This document shows positions 1 to 10,328 of a stretch of DNA of 64,000 nucleotides, piece by piece. The position numbers and the translations under genes are program-made. Below the pieces are notes generated by a model. That model did not search any database. It was not told the DNA's origin and saw nothing but the letters and a program-made list of their open reading frames with translations. This stretch comes from Flectonema sp. DT1601. Its lineage: Eukaryota; Euglenozoa; Diplonemea; Diplonemida; Diplonemidae. Each line of letters opens with the position of its first letter. The stretch's first letter is position 1. The stretch lies in NCBI GenBank assembly GCA_964019425.1, contig OZ025799.1, forward strand, positions 558,001 to 622,000. The letters run 5' to 3'.

Positions 1-1
1 G

Positions 2-1354
2 TCTCAACTCCATAAGTTGAAATGCCTGCTAGGAGACAACGACGATGAAAAAAATTCAAGAATCACAATTTTTTTTAACTTGATAAAATTTTTATGTCAA
101 CCGACTATATCTAAAGCATCCGAAAGTAAAACAAACGACACATCAGAACAACAAACAACCGTCGATAATGATGACGACATTGGTTTAAAAATTGAACTTA
201 TAAAGCCATCAGTACATGGATACGCCTATGCCTGCAAAGAAGACAACATTTCGATGCTTCACGGAGCAATAGCTGACGCAGTTGACAGATCGATGCTTAA
301 CAATACTAAGTTTAGAGAGTCACGTACCTGTAAAGCAATATCAGTGGGAGCAGTATGCTCTACGGATGATCCGAGTGAGGGTTTGTGTAAGGTATACAGC
401 CTTCGGGGTGGTACTGCCACGGTGTTGTTTTCCTCTGTTGAGGAATCTTATAAAAAAGGTGATAAAAAAAAACTTATTGAAGTAGCAACATCACGTCTTA
501 GGAATCAGGATGCATTTATACGACTTTCTATTGTTAATGAGCTTGGGTATATTGTTTATCAAAGATCAAATTTAGGAATTCAACGTTCGAATGGTAGAAT
601 TGTTGTTGGCCACGGTGGTAAAGCCTCCCCTTTACACTTCTCACTAACTAGTCTTCAACATGCAACTACTGCTTATCTTCTTAAGGAAGGTGCAGATCCA
701 CGTCTGCAATCGGCTGACGGTACAACTCCAAAATCACTTTGTCTTTTCAATGCAAAAGCTAGTTTCAGAAGGTCAAAGGAAGCTGCTGCTGAAGCAGCAT
801 CTCTGAAGTCGACGTTAACATCACTGAAAGGAAAAGAAGGGATCGCAGCAAAACAAGAATTCAGTCTTCAAAACATTACCGAAGACCTCCAAAAGGACGT
901 ATCAAAGTCTCCAACAAACTCTTCACTAATTCAGAAAGCATCTGCAGCAGAGAAGGAGCATCGTGAAAAAAAAGTTGAGGCGGATAAATTAAAAAACGAA
1001 ATTGAGCAAACTCAGAAGAGACAAGACACCCTACTGCGTGCGGTATCATTTGGAAAAGTAGCTGGTGCTAAGTACCGTAAGTGGGCAGAGATACTTGAGC
1101 CGAAACCAAAACCACGACCAAAACCATCGCAGTTGGTCACAGATTCAAATCACCCTTCTAGTTCTGACACTAAGCAGGTTGAAGTTGGGGAAGACAAAAA
1201 AACAGCCGACGTGATTGACGAAAAGCAGCAGCCATCACCTGCTCCGTCTCCCAGATCACGTGAAGAACAACAAGAAAAGGAAGCTTACCTGAAACAATTG
1301 TCAATCGAAGAAGAAGAAAAAGAAGCAAAAGAAAAATACCTTTCCAGTCAGTAG
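2..1354 (+). CDS. Ankyrin-repeat/coiled-coil protein, 5' end outside window
   Basis: The frame is already open at base 2 and ends with TAG at 1352-1354. The first in-frame ATG is only at 254, so the start (or an upstream exon) probably lies left of the window. About 445 residues are visible. An ankyrin-like unit (ASPLHFSLTSLQHATTAYLL, then KEGADPRLQSADGTTPKSL) lies near bases 625-740. After it come a charged helical stretch with heptad character, a KPKPRPKP proline/lysine patch near base 1100 and a Glu/Lys-rich tail. Ankyrin plus coiled coil indicates a protein-binding or cytoskeletal role, but no specific family is recognised. A 26-base A tract follows the stop at once. Confidence 0.75.
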   Translation, partial: SQLHKLKCLLGDNDDEKNSRITIFFNLIKFLCQPTISKASESKTNDTSEQQTTVDNDDDIGLKIELIKPSVHGYAYACKEDNISMLHGAIADAVDRSMLNNTKFRESRTCKAISVGAVCSTDDPSEGLCKVYSLRGGTATVLFSSVEESYKKGDKKKLIEVATSRLRNQDAFIRLSIVNELGYIVYQRSNLGIQRSNGRIVVGHGGKASPLHFSLTSLQHATTAYLLKEGADPRLQSADGTTPKSLCLFNAKASFRRSKEAAAEAASLKSTLTSLKGKEGIAAKQEFSLQNITEDLQKDVSKSPTNSSLIQKASAAEKEHREKKVEADKLKNEIEQTQKRQDTLLRAVSFGKVAGAKYRKWAEILEPKPKPRPKPSQLVTDSNHPSSSDTKQVEVGEDKKTADVIDEKQQPSPAPSPRSREEQQEKEAYLKQLSIEEEEKEAKEKYLSSQ

Positions 1355-1547
1355 CTGTCTTCACAATGATCTTGATGAAAAAAAAAAAAAAAAAAAAAAA
1401 AAAAAACAACACAAAAAGAAAAACCACATACTTCTGTAACCTATTTCCAAAGTGCAATTCTGTACTACCATAGATCGATTATGAAATACACATCGTACTG
1501 CTTGCGTTTTATAAATTATTTTAACAGGAGAAAGTTGTTAAGACAAA

Positions 1548-4160
1548 ATGAAAATATCAAACGTGGAGTATGCGAACTCAACACCCAACAGAGTCAGACA
1601 GGACAACTGTTTGTATTATATTCCACTTATTTATCAGTTACTCAACGCAACAAATATGAGCGTACGGAGTTCCTCAACAGTCAGCATCCCAGCGTTTAAC
1701 GTGGGTGACATATTTGATGGAAGGCTACCATTGCCTCCAACTGCGATAGTGTTTCCGGAGAAGGGGTTAAATGTCCCTCCTCCTACAAGACCTGGAGGGA
1801 TGCAGCAAAATGCAGAAGCAGTATTGAGAGCCGCTGTAACTGCAAATCAAAATCAAGAAAAGAATATGACCACTGGAAATGCTCAGCAAGCTGCTGCTAT
1901 GCAAGTTGCGCAGTTGGTGAGTGGTTCTCCACCACAGACGCCACTTGCGCCTCAGGTGTCGGTCGCTGCGTTTTCATCTACTGCAGAACAACAGCAACCG
2001 GAAGTTAATAATTTACTTCATCAACACGGAACACAACAACTTGATCAACTAAAACGCCACGAAGAAGAAATCCACAGAGTCAAACAGTTTCTTGAACAGC
2101 AAATGACTGTTCAAAATCACGAGATCGAAAGTGCCAAAAATCGACACATCCAGGAATTGAACCAAGTTCTACACGCTAATCAAGAAGAAAGCAAGATGTT
2201 TGCACAAACAAACCCTACCGCCCAAGGCAGAGAGACTGAAATACGCAGACTAGAAACATTACATCATAGCAGAGTCTCTAACATTAAACATAAACACAGT
2301 GAAGAGATAAGTAGATTACAATCACAACTAATGTCATTCATGTCCGTTCAAGAAGAAGAACTAAACAGAGTCAGGCAGCTTCACATGCACCAACAAGAAC
2401 ATCAACGGCATGATCAACAGAGAGAGCTATCAACATTAAAATCCCTTATGAATGATAGAATCAAACAACAAGACGAACGTATTGCTGTTACTCACAATGC
2501 TGTTCAGAGACATCAGTTATTGCAAAGTGAAGAAATGAATAAGATTGGTGCTGGGTTTACAGCTCAACAAAGAGAGCTTGTAAAGATTCAACAGCAGTCG
2601 GTTGTTAGAGATGATGATTTGAATCGAGTAAAACAAGTATTGAATGCTGACAGGAATAATATGGATGTTGAATTGAGACGATTGAGAGATTCTCAGACGA
2701 ATGATTTTCGAACTCTTCATCAAAAAACAACCGACGAGTTAAAACGGTTCCAAGAATCTCAACAAGCTACTCACAATGAAACACGTACCGCAATGAACCT
2801 CAGAGATGTTGAATTATCAAACAAACAATTGCAACACGCTGGTCAGCTGCAGCAATTTCAACAGGAATTGGGTCAGCGTAAACGTGAAAACGCTGCGGAT
2901 ATACAGAACCTACAGGCTCTCCAATCTGCTAAAAACCACGAACTCCAACTCTCACTTCAACAGCTGATGGTCCGCCAACAAGAACAAGGATTCCAACACA
3001 GCACTACCCGCGATGATTTGACAAAAAAAACAGCTTTACAGGAGGAGGAAATTCGTAGAATACGTGAAAAAACCGAAGAAGAATTCGCTTCAAGGCTCCG
3101 ACTGCAGCAAATGCACACCCAAGAAATGGAAATAACTGGAAAATTAATGAACCAAGAAAAACAAATGGCAGCTGTGGTCAATCAATTCGAAAAGGAAATA
3201 GCAAATAAAGAGTTGGAAATTCATTACATAAAGGATGATTTAATTAAAAGAGAATTAGAATTAAAAGTTAGATCTGAAGAATTAAAACAACGAGACCACT
3301 TAATAACAGAAAGGGATCGAGTTACCGTTCCCCAACTCCAAGAAAAACTCCTCACCAAAGAACGAGAGCTTTGTCACATCCAGGCACAATACAATACAAC
3401 TAAAATTGATTTAGCAGCAGTCGTTCAGGAACTTCGTGGTAACCTTGCGGTGGAGTATAAGAAATCCCAGCAGATGCAAGACGAGATTACTAACCTCACA
3501 TCGAGACTTGGTGAAAAAAATAGCAAGTGTGCGGCTTTAGAATCCGACCTCAGTCACGAAAAAGCCAAAGCACAAGAAGCATCTCAACAATGTGAGGCAA
3601 TGCTTCCAGAGATCAATCACTGGAAGAAAGCTACAGAAGCGAATTCAACTACCCACACAATGCTACGAGAACAGATGAAAACCTGCCAAGAAATCAGCGA
3701 TCGGGAAGTTCGATCCCGGGACGACACGATTTTTTCACTGAGACAAGAAACTGATGAGTTGAGAATAGCTGTGGCTCATCTAAGTGAGCAGTTGGCGAAT
3801 TCTCAAAGAGTTAATAAACAGGCACAGACAACAGAGTTAGAGCAAACTCAAAAGCTAAATGAATTAAAAAACCGAGTGAAAGAGTCAGAGACTGAACTGA
3901 CCTTCACCAATCAGGCTCTTGAGACTCTTCAAAACAGAAATCAGGAACTTGAAAGGCTTCACATGAATTCTGTAGTGGCTGCGTTGGATGCGCGTTACTT
4001 TCCAGATGAGCAGCAGCAACATCAGCATCCGCTCCCATCAATTGTGATGGAAACGCCAGTGAGTCAGCAACCGTTTACTCCTCGCACTCCCTCAGCAGGA
4101 GACGCCATCTATGAGCCTGTGGTTAATTCTTTGGCGAAGTATCTATCAAAGGGAAAATAA
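1548..4160 (+). CDS. Gln-rich coiled-coil protein, 870 aa
   Basis: The start follows a trans-splice-type acceptor (TTTTAACAG ending at 1527) by 20 bases. A second ATG (MSVRSSS, at 1656) is an alternative. The N-terminal ~160 residues are low-complexity and Pro/Gln/Ala-rich. Residues ~165-800 form an almost continuous coiled coil rich in Gln, Glu, Arg and His, with recurring EEE(I/L)xR and QQE patterns. The tail is Pro/Gln-rich and ends EPVVNSLAKYLSKGK. That ending resembles the end of the next gene (ESVINSLANLIRENRLL), so the two neighbours may share a short C-terminal motif. Such long coiled coils are typical of flagellar or basal-body scaffolds. No family is identifiable and the role is unknown. 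Confidence 0.8.
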   Translation: MKISNVEYANSTPNRVRQDNCLYYIPLIYQLLNATNMSVRSSSTVSIPAFNVGDIFDGRLPLPPTAIVFPEKGLNVPPPTRPGGMQQNAEAVLRAAVTANQNQEKNMTTGNAQQAAAMQVAQLVSGSPPQTPLAPQVSVAAFSSTAEQQQPEVNNLLHQHGTQQLDQLKRHEEEIHRVKQFLEQQMTVQNHEIESAKNRHIQELNQVLHANQEESKMFAQTNPTAQGRETEIRRLETLHHSRVSNIKHKHSEEISRLQSQLMSFMSVQEEELNRVRQLHMHQQEHQRHDQQRELSTLKSLMNDRIKQQDERIAVTHNAVQRHQLLQSEEMNKIGAGFTAQQRELVKIQQQSVVRDDDLNRVKQVLNADRNNMDVELRRLRDSQTNDFRTLHQKTTDELKRFQESQQATHNETRTAMNLRDVELSNKQLQHAGQLQQFQQELGQRKRENAADIQNLQALQSAKNHELQLSLQQLMVRQQEQGFQHSTTRDDLTKKTALQEEEIRRIREKTEEEFASRLRLQQMHTQEMEITGKLMNQEKQMAAVVNQFEKEIANKELEIHYIKDDLIKRELELKVRSEELKQRDHLITERDRVTVPQLQEKLLTKERELCHIQAQYNTTKIDLAAVVQELRGNLAVEYKKSQQMQDEITNLTSRLGEKNSKCAALESDLSHEKAKAQEASQQCEAMLPEINHWKKATEANSTTHTMLREQMKTCQEISDREVRSRDDTIFSLRQETDELRIAVAHLSEQLANSQRVNKQAQTTELEQTQKLNELKNRVKESETELTFTNQALETLQNRNQELERLHMNSVVAALDARYFPDEQQQHQHPLPSIVMETPVSQQPFTPRTPSAGDAIYEPVVNSLAKYLSKGK

Positions 4161-4597
4161 GCAATACCGTTAAAAACTTTGCTTCTTAATTTTTTTTTAT
4201 TATGTCATATTTTCAATTATTGTTGTACCGAATTGTATTTGTACCTTTTGACTTGTTTTTTTTTTTTTTTTTTTTTTGTTATTCCCTTTCTATGTTGGAG
4301 GTGTTTGTCGTGTAACTGAATTCCACTTCGTACACAAGCAAAATGTATTTACTTAAATTCACTATTTTCCTCTTTTATAATGTCGTTTCTATTACACAAA
4401 ATTGGTTACCTCAAGAAAAAAAAAAAAAAAGTGAATTGTGTTCATCTTTCCTAATTATTAGATATGTAAAGTAGCCACTCCTCGTTAGGTGTATTGTAAT
4501 TATTTTTCTTTAATTGTTGTCGTAGATTAGTGGTAATAATTTATTTTATTTTTCAACTACTTAGGAGAACTCTTTTCTTCTAAAAATAAAAAAAAAA
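4161..4597 (+). other. Spacer with trans-splice acceptor
   Basis: AT-rich non-coding spacer with a T19 run near 4259-4277, an A15 run near 4416 and a probable acceptor (ACTACTTAG, ending 4564) for the next gene. No gene or structured RNA is evident. Confidence 0.6.
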
Positions 4598-6004
4598 ATG
4601 CAAAAGACAGACGTACCTGCTCGATTATACATTTCTGTTGATAATGATCATGTCGGTGTGAGTGGGGTGTACTATTTACAAAATGAAGTAAACGGATATC
4701 CCATGTGGCAGATGGATGGACCTACAGGAGCACACCGATGGTTGTACAGCTCTTTGAGAGGTCTCTGGACTATCACAGATAGCGTGAATTGTTTTTCGAC
4801 TGGTTGGGGATACGTTGTTTCAAAAAGACATGATGGTGTAATGCCTCAACATGTCACTAGTTGGAGAATGACTGTTGCTGATACTTGGGTGCCGGCAACA
4901 ACTCTTTGTGTTAAAACTCATCCCTTATCGAATTCAGCAACTGATTTACTTCAAACTGCTATCCAAGAAGAAGAAGCCATCGCACGCAATGAAGAAGTTC
5001 ATCAGGCGACTACTGTCTTATTGAGTTCACCAATTCGTGAATTAAACCATCGCGTGTCGTCATTACAGACTGCAGTCATTGACGCAGAATCAACAGCTGA
5101 AATGTTACAAGCGGAGTCTAAATATCAATTGGAGTTAACTCAAACTCGTGATAAGACAATTAATGAACTCAACACCGCTCTTGACACAGAGCTACACAGA
5201 TCTGCGATGTTGGATGCGACTGCAGAACCACTCAAAACTCAAACCTATTATTGGAAATCTGCCGCACAAGATCTAATGCAGGCTCGTCTTGAAGCTGAGC
5301 AAGAATTACAACTTCAACATGTGAAAGCATCCGCCGTGGTTAGAGAAAAGGACCTTGAGATTAGTAACTTGAAAGATGAGAGTTTTAGAGTTCACAACAC
5401 TGTAACTGACTTAGGAAGGGAACTCGAATTCGCAAAATTAGAAGCACAGAGAGCTTCAACACAAGTCCTTCACAAAGATGCTAGACTAAAAGAATTAGAA
5501 ATGAATCTTGTCTCCTTACAAAGTACTGTTAACACTCAACAGATAATGCTTGGACGTAAAAAGGATTATGAGAGGGATGTTGCTGAAACTCAAATTTCAA
5601 GATGTGTTGAGGCATTGGCGGATGTACCCCTGCCTTCTACATTTCCTGAAGGAGTTGTTAACAATGAGATTGATCTTCTTCCAAGTCATGATGCAGTAGT
5701 TGTGAAGAGACCTCATGCGAGAGTGTTTGCTGTTCCTATTCCTGATGAAATCTCTACCCCAAATAGAAATTTTCAAGTTCAAAGACTCTCAGGTGTTAGC
5801 TCCCTCGAACTTGACGACGATTTACCAGATTCTCCTCTTCTAAAACGAGCGCAGTCACCTATCCCTGAACTTGATGATCTCATTGCACAGCATAATACTC
5901 ATCGCTCACCTTCAGTCTTTAATGAACCGTCAAACCATTGGCCAACAGAAGAGTCAGTTATAAACTCGTTGGCTAATTTAATTCGTGAGAATCGTTTGCT
6001 TTGA
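4598..6004 (+). CDS. Protein with NGxPxW-type domain and coiled coil, 468 aa
   Basis: Preceded by an acceptor at 4564 and an A-rich leader. Residues ~5-95 form a compact aromatic-rich domain: YYLQNEVNGYPMW, then RWLYSSLRGLWTITD, then HVTSWRM. The C-terminal domain of the next gene downstream has the same pattern, so this is a reusable module. From memory, similar Y-x-L-x(4-6)-NG-x-P-x-W units occur in many protist proteins of unknown function, possibly as a binding fold. Residues ~125-330 are coiled coil. The Pro-rich tail ends ESVINSLANLIRENRLL, like the end of the preceding gene. Function unknown. Confidence 0.8.
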   Translation: MQKTDVPARLYISVDNDHVGVSGVYYLQNEVNGYPMWQMDGPTGAHRWLYSSLRGLWTITDSVNCFSTGWGYVVSKRHDGVMPQHVTSWRMTVADTWVPATTLCVKTHPLSNSATDLLQTAIQEEEAIARNEEVHQATTVLLSSPIRELNHRVSSLQTAVIDAESTAEMLQAESKYQLELTQTRDKTINELNTALDTELHRSAMLDATAEPLKTQTYYWKSAAQDLMQARLEAEQELQLQHVKASAVVREKDLEISNLKDESFRVHNTVTDLGRELEFAKLEAQRASTQVLHKDARLKELEMNLVSLQSTVNTQQIMLGRKKDYERDVAETQISRCVEALADVPLPSTFPEGVVNNEIDLLPSHDAVVVKRPHARVFAVPIPDEISTPNRNFQVQRLSGVSSLELDDDLPDSPLLKRAQSPIPELDDLIAQHNTHRSPSVFNEPSNHWPTEESVINSLANLIRENRLL

Positions 6005-6393
6005 TGATGTCTCACTTTTTTTTGTATTTGTATTTTTGAATTCTTATCCCGTTCAAACGCTCCCCCTCCCCACTTTTGTTTCTCCTGTACTTCCACCAAA
6101 GACACCAGGCAAATGTTCAATGCCTCCTGTTTCATGGTGACAGTACTTTTATTTTTTGTGCAAAGACCTGCAGTATTCTTCCCAGATAAATCTTTTCGTA
6201 TCGTTTCAAATTTCCCCACTTTTGTTTCTCCTGTACTTGTACCTTAGTATTATTTATTTGTCGTTTGTGTTGTTGGTGGAGTTTTTTAGCTTCGCTCTTT
6301 TAAGTAGAATTTGAAGAAACTTCTTTTTTTTTTTTTTTTTTTTTTAAAGCAAACTGACCATCAATTTCTTTTCAGGCTGGCTAAATCAAATTA
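6005..6393 (+). other. Spacer containing a 25-bp direct repeat
   Basis: Non-coding. A 25-bp sequence starting CCCCACTTTTGTTTCTCC occurs at 6068-6092 and again at 6214-6238, 146 bp apart. A T tract near 6324-6345 and an acceptor (TTTCTTTTCAG, ending 6375) precede the next gene. Confidence 0.6.
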
Positions 6394-8655
6394 ATGAGTG
6401 AGTGGAGGAGGAGACACTCACTTCTGAAGACATGGTCTAGTTGGTTAATTAATGAAGAGAGTGATAGAGTAAATTCCTACTATTTTGGATGGTTACGAAA
6501 ACTATTTGAAGACGACAATAATCATCCAAATGATGATCGAGTCTTAGGAACATTCGGAATAGTAACATATCGACTACTAAAGGGAAGAGCAGATCAAAAA
6601 GAAACTCAAGGCGCAATGAGCCGAATAGGACTTTTCTACGGTAGTATATGTCAACTTCTCGTATCATTCGCTATCCTTGGATGTGGTAGCATGACGATCT
6701 TGAGTTCAATTGCGGGTATTCTCACCGCAACGTTGGGGATAGTTACATCAATAAGTAGTGGTAGATCGTACTACAAGATATTTCTTATGATAAATTTATC
6801 GTTTCCACCTCTTTTAGTTGCTCATGTCTATCGAAATTATTATCACAGTAGAATTATTTTTAATGAATGCTTTCCTGTTATCGTTGACTACACAATTGAT
6901 AGTGTCGAGTGTAGTTCTAGTGAGGGGATTGACAAGATAGCATTACTCTTGACGTGTGTGTTGTTGATGTTTACCCTATTGTGTACGAGGTGTTGTGCAG
7001 AATACTTAAATTCATCGACTTTGTTAAATAATTATAGCAGTCATGGTTTACTTTTTATCTATTTGAGAGGTGTTGCTGGAAGACTCAGAGTCGGACTCAC
7101 TGATATCCAACGAAGAGAGTCAGACTACCCACAACAACAGTCAGGTAGTGAAAGTGAATCGGACCCGATGACGTTAATGGAAAGGTTTTGTGGATGGTTT
7201 CCAATGAAAGAAGAACATACCCAGAACAGTGTTGATAATAATGGATTAATGGAACTTTTTGAAAACAGAATAACTGACACTCCTTCAAGCGGAGCGAAGT
7301 CTGGGCCATCCTCTCCAACATCTCCTCTACTTGGGGGACCACGACATGAATCAATTGCAGGTCGACTTCCTGTTCACTTGGAATCAATGGTCGACGTACT
7401 CTTTCAAGAACCTGTTATTAAACAACCAGTTTCATCATTACAAGTTCATGTTCCGGTTCCACAACGAAGTCAGTTTGGAAAGAATCCATCTACTGGCAGC
7501 AATGCCTCATCACCGTCAACTCAGTTTAGAGGACGATCAGAAACAGAATTTATGAGCATCGGATGTTTTAGATCACCTCATGAACATCAGAACACGACAT
7601 GGAAAGAATATCAAGGAATGGAAGGTTCTTGTGATCAAGACGATATTAATAATCCACCAACTCCACCAGCAGATTGTGACGACAAAACGACTGAAGCCAC
7701 TCGACGAAAAAGAAGAGCATATCAAGTTTCTCTTGGAAAAAAGACTCAAGAATACATAAACTATATCAACGCTGTTTCAGTTGAAGAGCGTACCCCTGAC
7801 GACCCGGTTACTCCTCCTGTTAGCCCGCCACAATCGCGAAGAACATTTTACAAAGTTGCTTGCGAATGGCGACAGCAACTACACCGCTGGGATACTACTG
7901 AAGGATATGTAGCTCCTGGTGGTAAATCTGTGAAGAGTAAAAAGAAATCAAAATCAACATTGGCACCTCCGACAGTCAACTTTGATAAAACATCACCAGA
8001 GATGCCAGCGAGTAGTGGAAAGCTTCCAGCGACTGGGAAAACTGCTGCGGGGGCAGCAGCTGCGAAGGCAGCTCCAACTCCCACTCCAGCACGTACACCA
8101 GCTAAAAAACTTTCAGAAAAACGAGTTTGTTGGGCTCCCACAACAGCTACTCCTGTTCCTGTTCCATTCTCTAACTACCCAGTCTCTAATGTAAATACGC
8201 ATGGAAGTCCTCTTCAACTTCTCAGTGTTGCTGTAATGTCAACTCATTCACATTGCACTGGAATGTACGAGTTACAAGGATTCCCTGTAAATGGATTCCC
8301 TATGTGGAAGGTATGTTCTTATCTATAACTAATTATCAATATAGTTCATCAGATTTTAACTAATAAAAACTAGGCTCTCAGTCACAGTGGATATAGATTC
8401 TTGTATTCTGGTAAAGGTCGATGGGTTGTAACAGATTCAATGGCTGACTTTCCTTCATCTACGGGGTTTATCAGAAGTTGTGCGCACCGAGGAACGCTCA
8501 CTCCGAATAAAGTGAGGTCTTGGCAGGTATGATATTATTGTAAATTACTTTATGAATTGGGGCTCTCAATTATATAACAAAACAAACAGAGTGGAGACGG
8601 ATCCACTTGGCGTGATGATTCTTGCATAGTTGTGATTGCTCCTTTTGCTGGATGA
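6394..8655 (+). CDS. Membrane protein with C-terminal NGxPxW-type domain, 711 aa, 3 exons
   Basis: Exons 6394-8310, 8374-8526 and 8590-8655. Both introns have GTATG donors, and splicing keeps the frame and completes a domain otherwise cut off. Residues ~70-150 and ~180-205 hold about four hydrophobic membrane segments. A long low-complexity Ser/Pro/Thr region with Ala/Pro and Lys-rich stretches follows. The C-terminal ~90 residues are the aromatic module MYELQGFPVNGFPMWKALS, then RFLYSGKGRWVVTDSM and KVRSWQ, matching the N-terminal domain of the gene just upstream. This suggests a membrane protein that presents a binding module, with partner unknown. Acceptor at 6375. Confidence 0.8.
8311..8373 (+). 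other. cis intron 1 of the NGxPxW membrane protein
   Basis: 63-base GT-AG intron, GTATGT donor and AACTAG acceptor, with TTTTAACTAAT as a plausible branch region. Removing it joins codons in phase 0. Confidence 0.8.
8527..8589 (+). other. cis intron 2 of the NGxPxW membrane protein
   Basis: 63-base GT-AG intron, GTATGA donor and AAACAG acceptor, phase 0. The same length as intron 1 of this gene. Confidence 0.8.
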
Positions 8656-9059
8656 AAAAACTTCTCTTTTTCATATTGTTGATCGTTACTTAATAAAATA
8701 ATTACCCTGGTGGTCACTCTGCGTTCTGTTTATAATGCAGAAAGCGAACACCACATGCTGTTTATGTTTATGTTCTGTTCTGTTCCTCGTATGTGTTGTC
8801 CGTTGCTCAGTTTGTGTGAGAGATCTCAGTGTTGTTTGTTGACATTCTGATCCTGGATGAGTATGGCTTACAATCTGTTTTCTTATCGACGACTTGGTGA
8901 TTATTAAGTATCCTTTCTAGCTATATAATATAATTAACTAGCCTTGGCTACATCACTGGAAGAGTATTCCTTGTTTGAAAGATAAATGCTTAATGTTATA
9001 GATATGATATATTCCTCCCCCACAACCAGATTACTTTAAAAAACCTAATCAACAACACA
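8656..9059 (+). other. Spacer upstream of argininosuccinate synthase
   Basis: Non-coding. It holds an imperfect inverted repeat near 8710-8757 (GTGGT...TTCTG against CAGAAAGCGAACACCAC) and a pyrimidine-rich acceptor (CCCCCACAACCAG, ending 9029). No gene seen. Confidence 0.5.
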
Positions 9060-10328
9060 ATGAGCGAAGGTTGGCCATTCTGTAAAGTCACAGGACTTGT
9101 TAAAGGTGATGTTGTAGGAGCCTGTGTAAGTGGAGGTCTGGACAGTAAAACTATTGGACACCGTTTGGTTCAGGCTGGTGTTGACACGATCTGTTTCACT
9201 GCTGACTTAGGTCAACCAGATGAGGAGAACATTGAAGATGTAAAGACAAAGATGGCACCAACAGGTGTAAAGGATACCATCATTGTTGATCTCAAAGACC
9301 AGATGGCAGAAGCCTGCTACGAAGCTATCATGGCACAAGCAAAGTATGATGGAGGATACTGGCAGTCAACTGGTATTGGTCGTCACGTCACAGTTCTGGG
9401 ACTTCTACGTGAAATGCAAAAGCACGGAGTTACCGTCTTAGCTCACGGTGCTACTGGTCGTGGTAATGATCAAATGAGATTCGAACGTTACACAAATGTT
9501 ATCGCTCCAGATATGAGAGTTTACGCGCCATGGAGAGATCCTGTTTTGTTGGTTGACTTTGCTGGAAGAACTCAAATGATTGACTACCTTGCAAAGCACG
9601 GTATCACTCACGTTCTTCCAAAGACAAAGAAGAGATATTCAACTGATAGTAATCTTGCTGGGCTTTCAAATGAAGCTGAAGACTTGGAATCCTTAGAAAC
9701 CCCAATGACAATTGTTGAACCACTCATGGGTGTTTGGCCTCAAGATGCACCTGATAAGGTAGAAGACGTTACCCTTCGTTTTGTTAAGGGTAGATGCACT
9801 CAAATTAACGGAAAAGACGTAACCCCTCTCGAAGCTATGCTTCTTGCCAATACTATTGGTGGAAGAAATGGAGTTGGGTTATGCCATGCCTTAGAAAACC
9901 GTCTTTTGGGAACAAAGTCTCGTGGTGTGTATGAAGCACCTGGTATGGAACTTCTTGGTAAGGGATTAGAATTAGTGTATCAGGGAACTCTTGATAGACG
10001 TTCAAATAATTTATTTAAACAACTTAGCACTCACGTTAGTGACATGATGTACGATGGAAGATACTTTGATCCTTCAAACCAGGCAGCTCTTACAGCCATC
10101 AAGCAATTAGCTGAGGCGGCAACTGGTACAGTCAAGGTTGGATTGTACAAGGGAAATGTCCTTTACCAGTCTCTTACTGATATGCCAGCTTCTTTATACA
10201 AGGAGGAGGACTCAAGCATGGAGGCTTCCTCGGGTCTTAACCCTGTTAGCTCGCAGGGATACGCTGAAATCCAGAAGGTTGAGGCTGTCGCTCTTGCTGA
10301 GGCAAAGGTTATTAGGACTCCGTTCTAG
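9060..10328 (+). CDS. Argininosuccinate synthase
   Basis: Joins citrulline and aspartate with ATP to give argininosuccinate, in arginine biosynthesis or the urea cycle. The PP-loop nucleotide motif is at residues 24-29 (SGGLDS). Other family blocks are ADLGQPDEENIEDV, GRHVTVLGLLREM, HGATGRGNDQMRFERY, KKRYSTDSNLAGLSNEAEDLE, NTIGGRNGVG and KSRGVYEAPGMELL. The YSTDSN block and overall order match the longer bacterial ArgG-type enzyme better than the short animal type. Length 422 aa is normal. The P-loop reads SGGLDSK where most relatives have SGGLDTS, a conservative Thr-to-Ser change. Acceptor at 9029. No arginine-pathway neighbours. No N-terminal targeting peptide is obvious, so it is probably cytosolic. 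Confidence 0.96.
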   Translation: MSEGWPFCKVTGLVKGDVVGACVSGGLDSKTIGHRLVQAGVDTICFTADLGQPDEENIEDVKTKMAPTGVKDTIIVDLKDQMAEACYEAIMAQAKYDGGYWQSTGIGRHVTVLGLLREMQKHGVTVLAHGATGRGNDQMRFERYTNVIAPDMRVYAPWRDPVLLVDFAGRTQMIDYLAKHGITHVLPKTKKRYSTDSNLAGLSNEAEDLESLETPMTIVEPLMGVWPQDAPDKVEDVTLRFVKGRCTQINGKDVTPLEAMLLANTIGGRNGVGLCHALENRLLGTKSRGVYEAPGMELLGKGLELVYQGTLDRRSNNLFKQLSTHVSDMMYDGRYFDPSNQAALTAIKQLAEAATGTVKVGLYKGNVLYQSLTDMPASLYKEEDSSMEASSGLNPVSSQGYAEIQKVEAVALAEAKVIRTPF

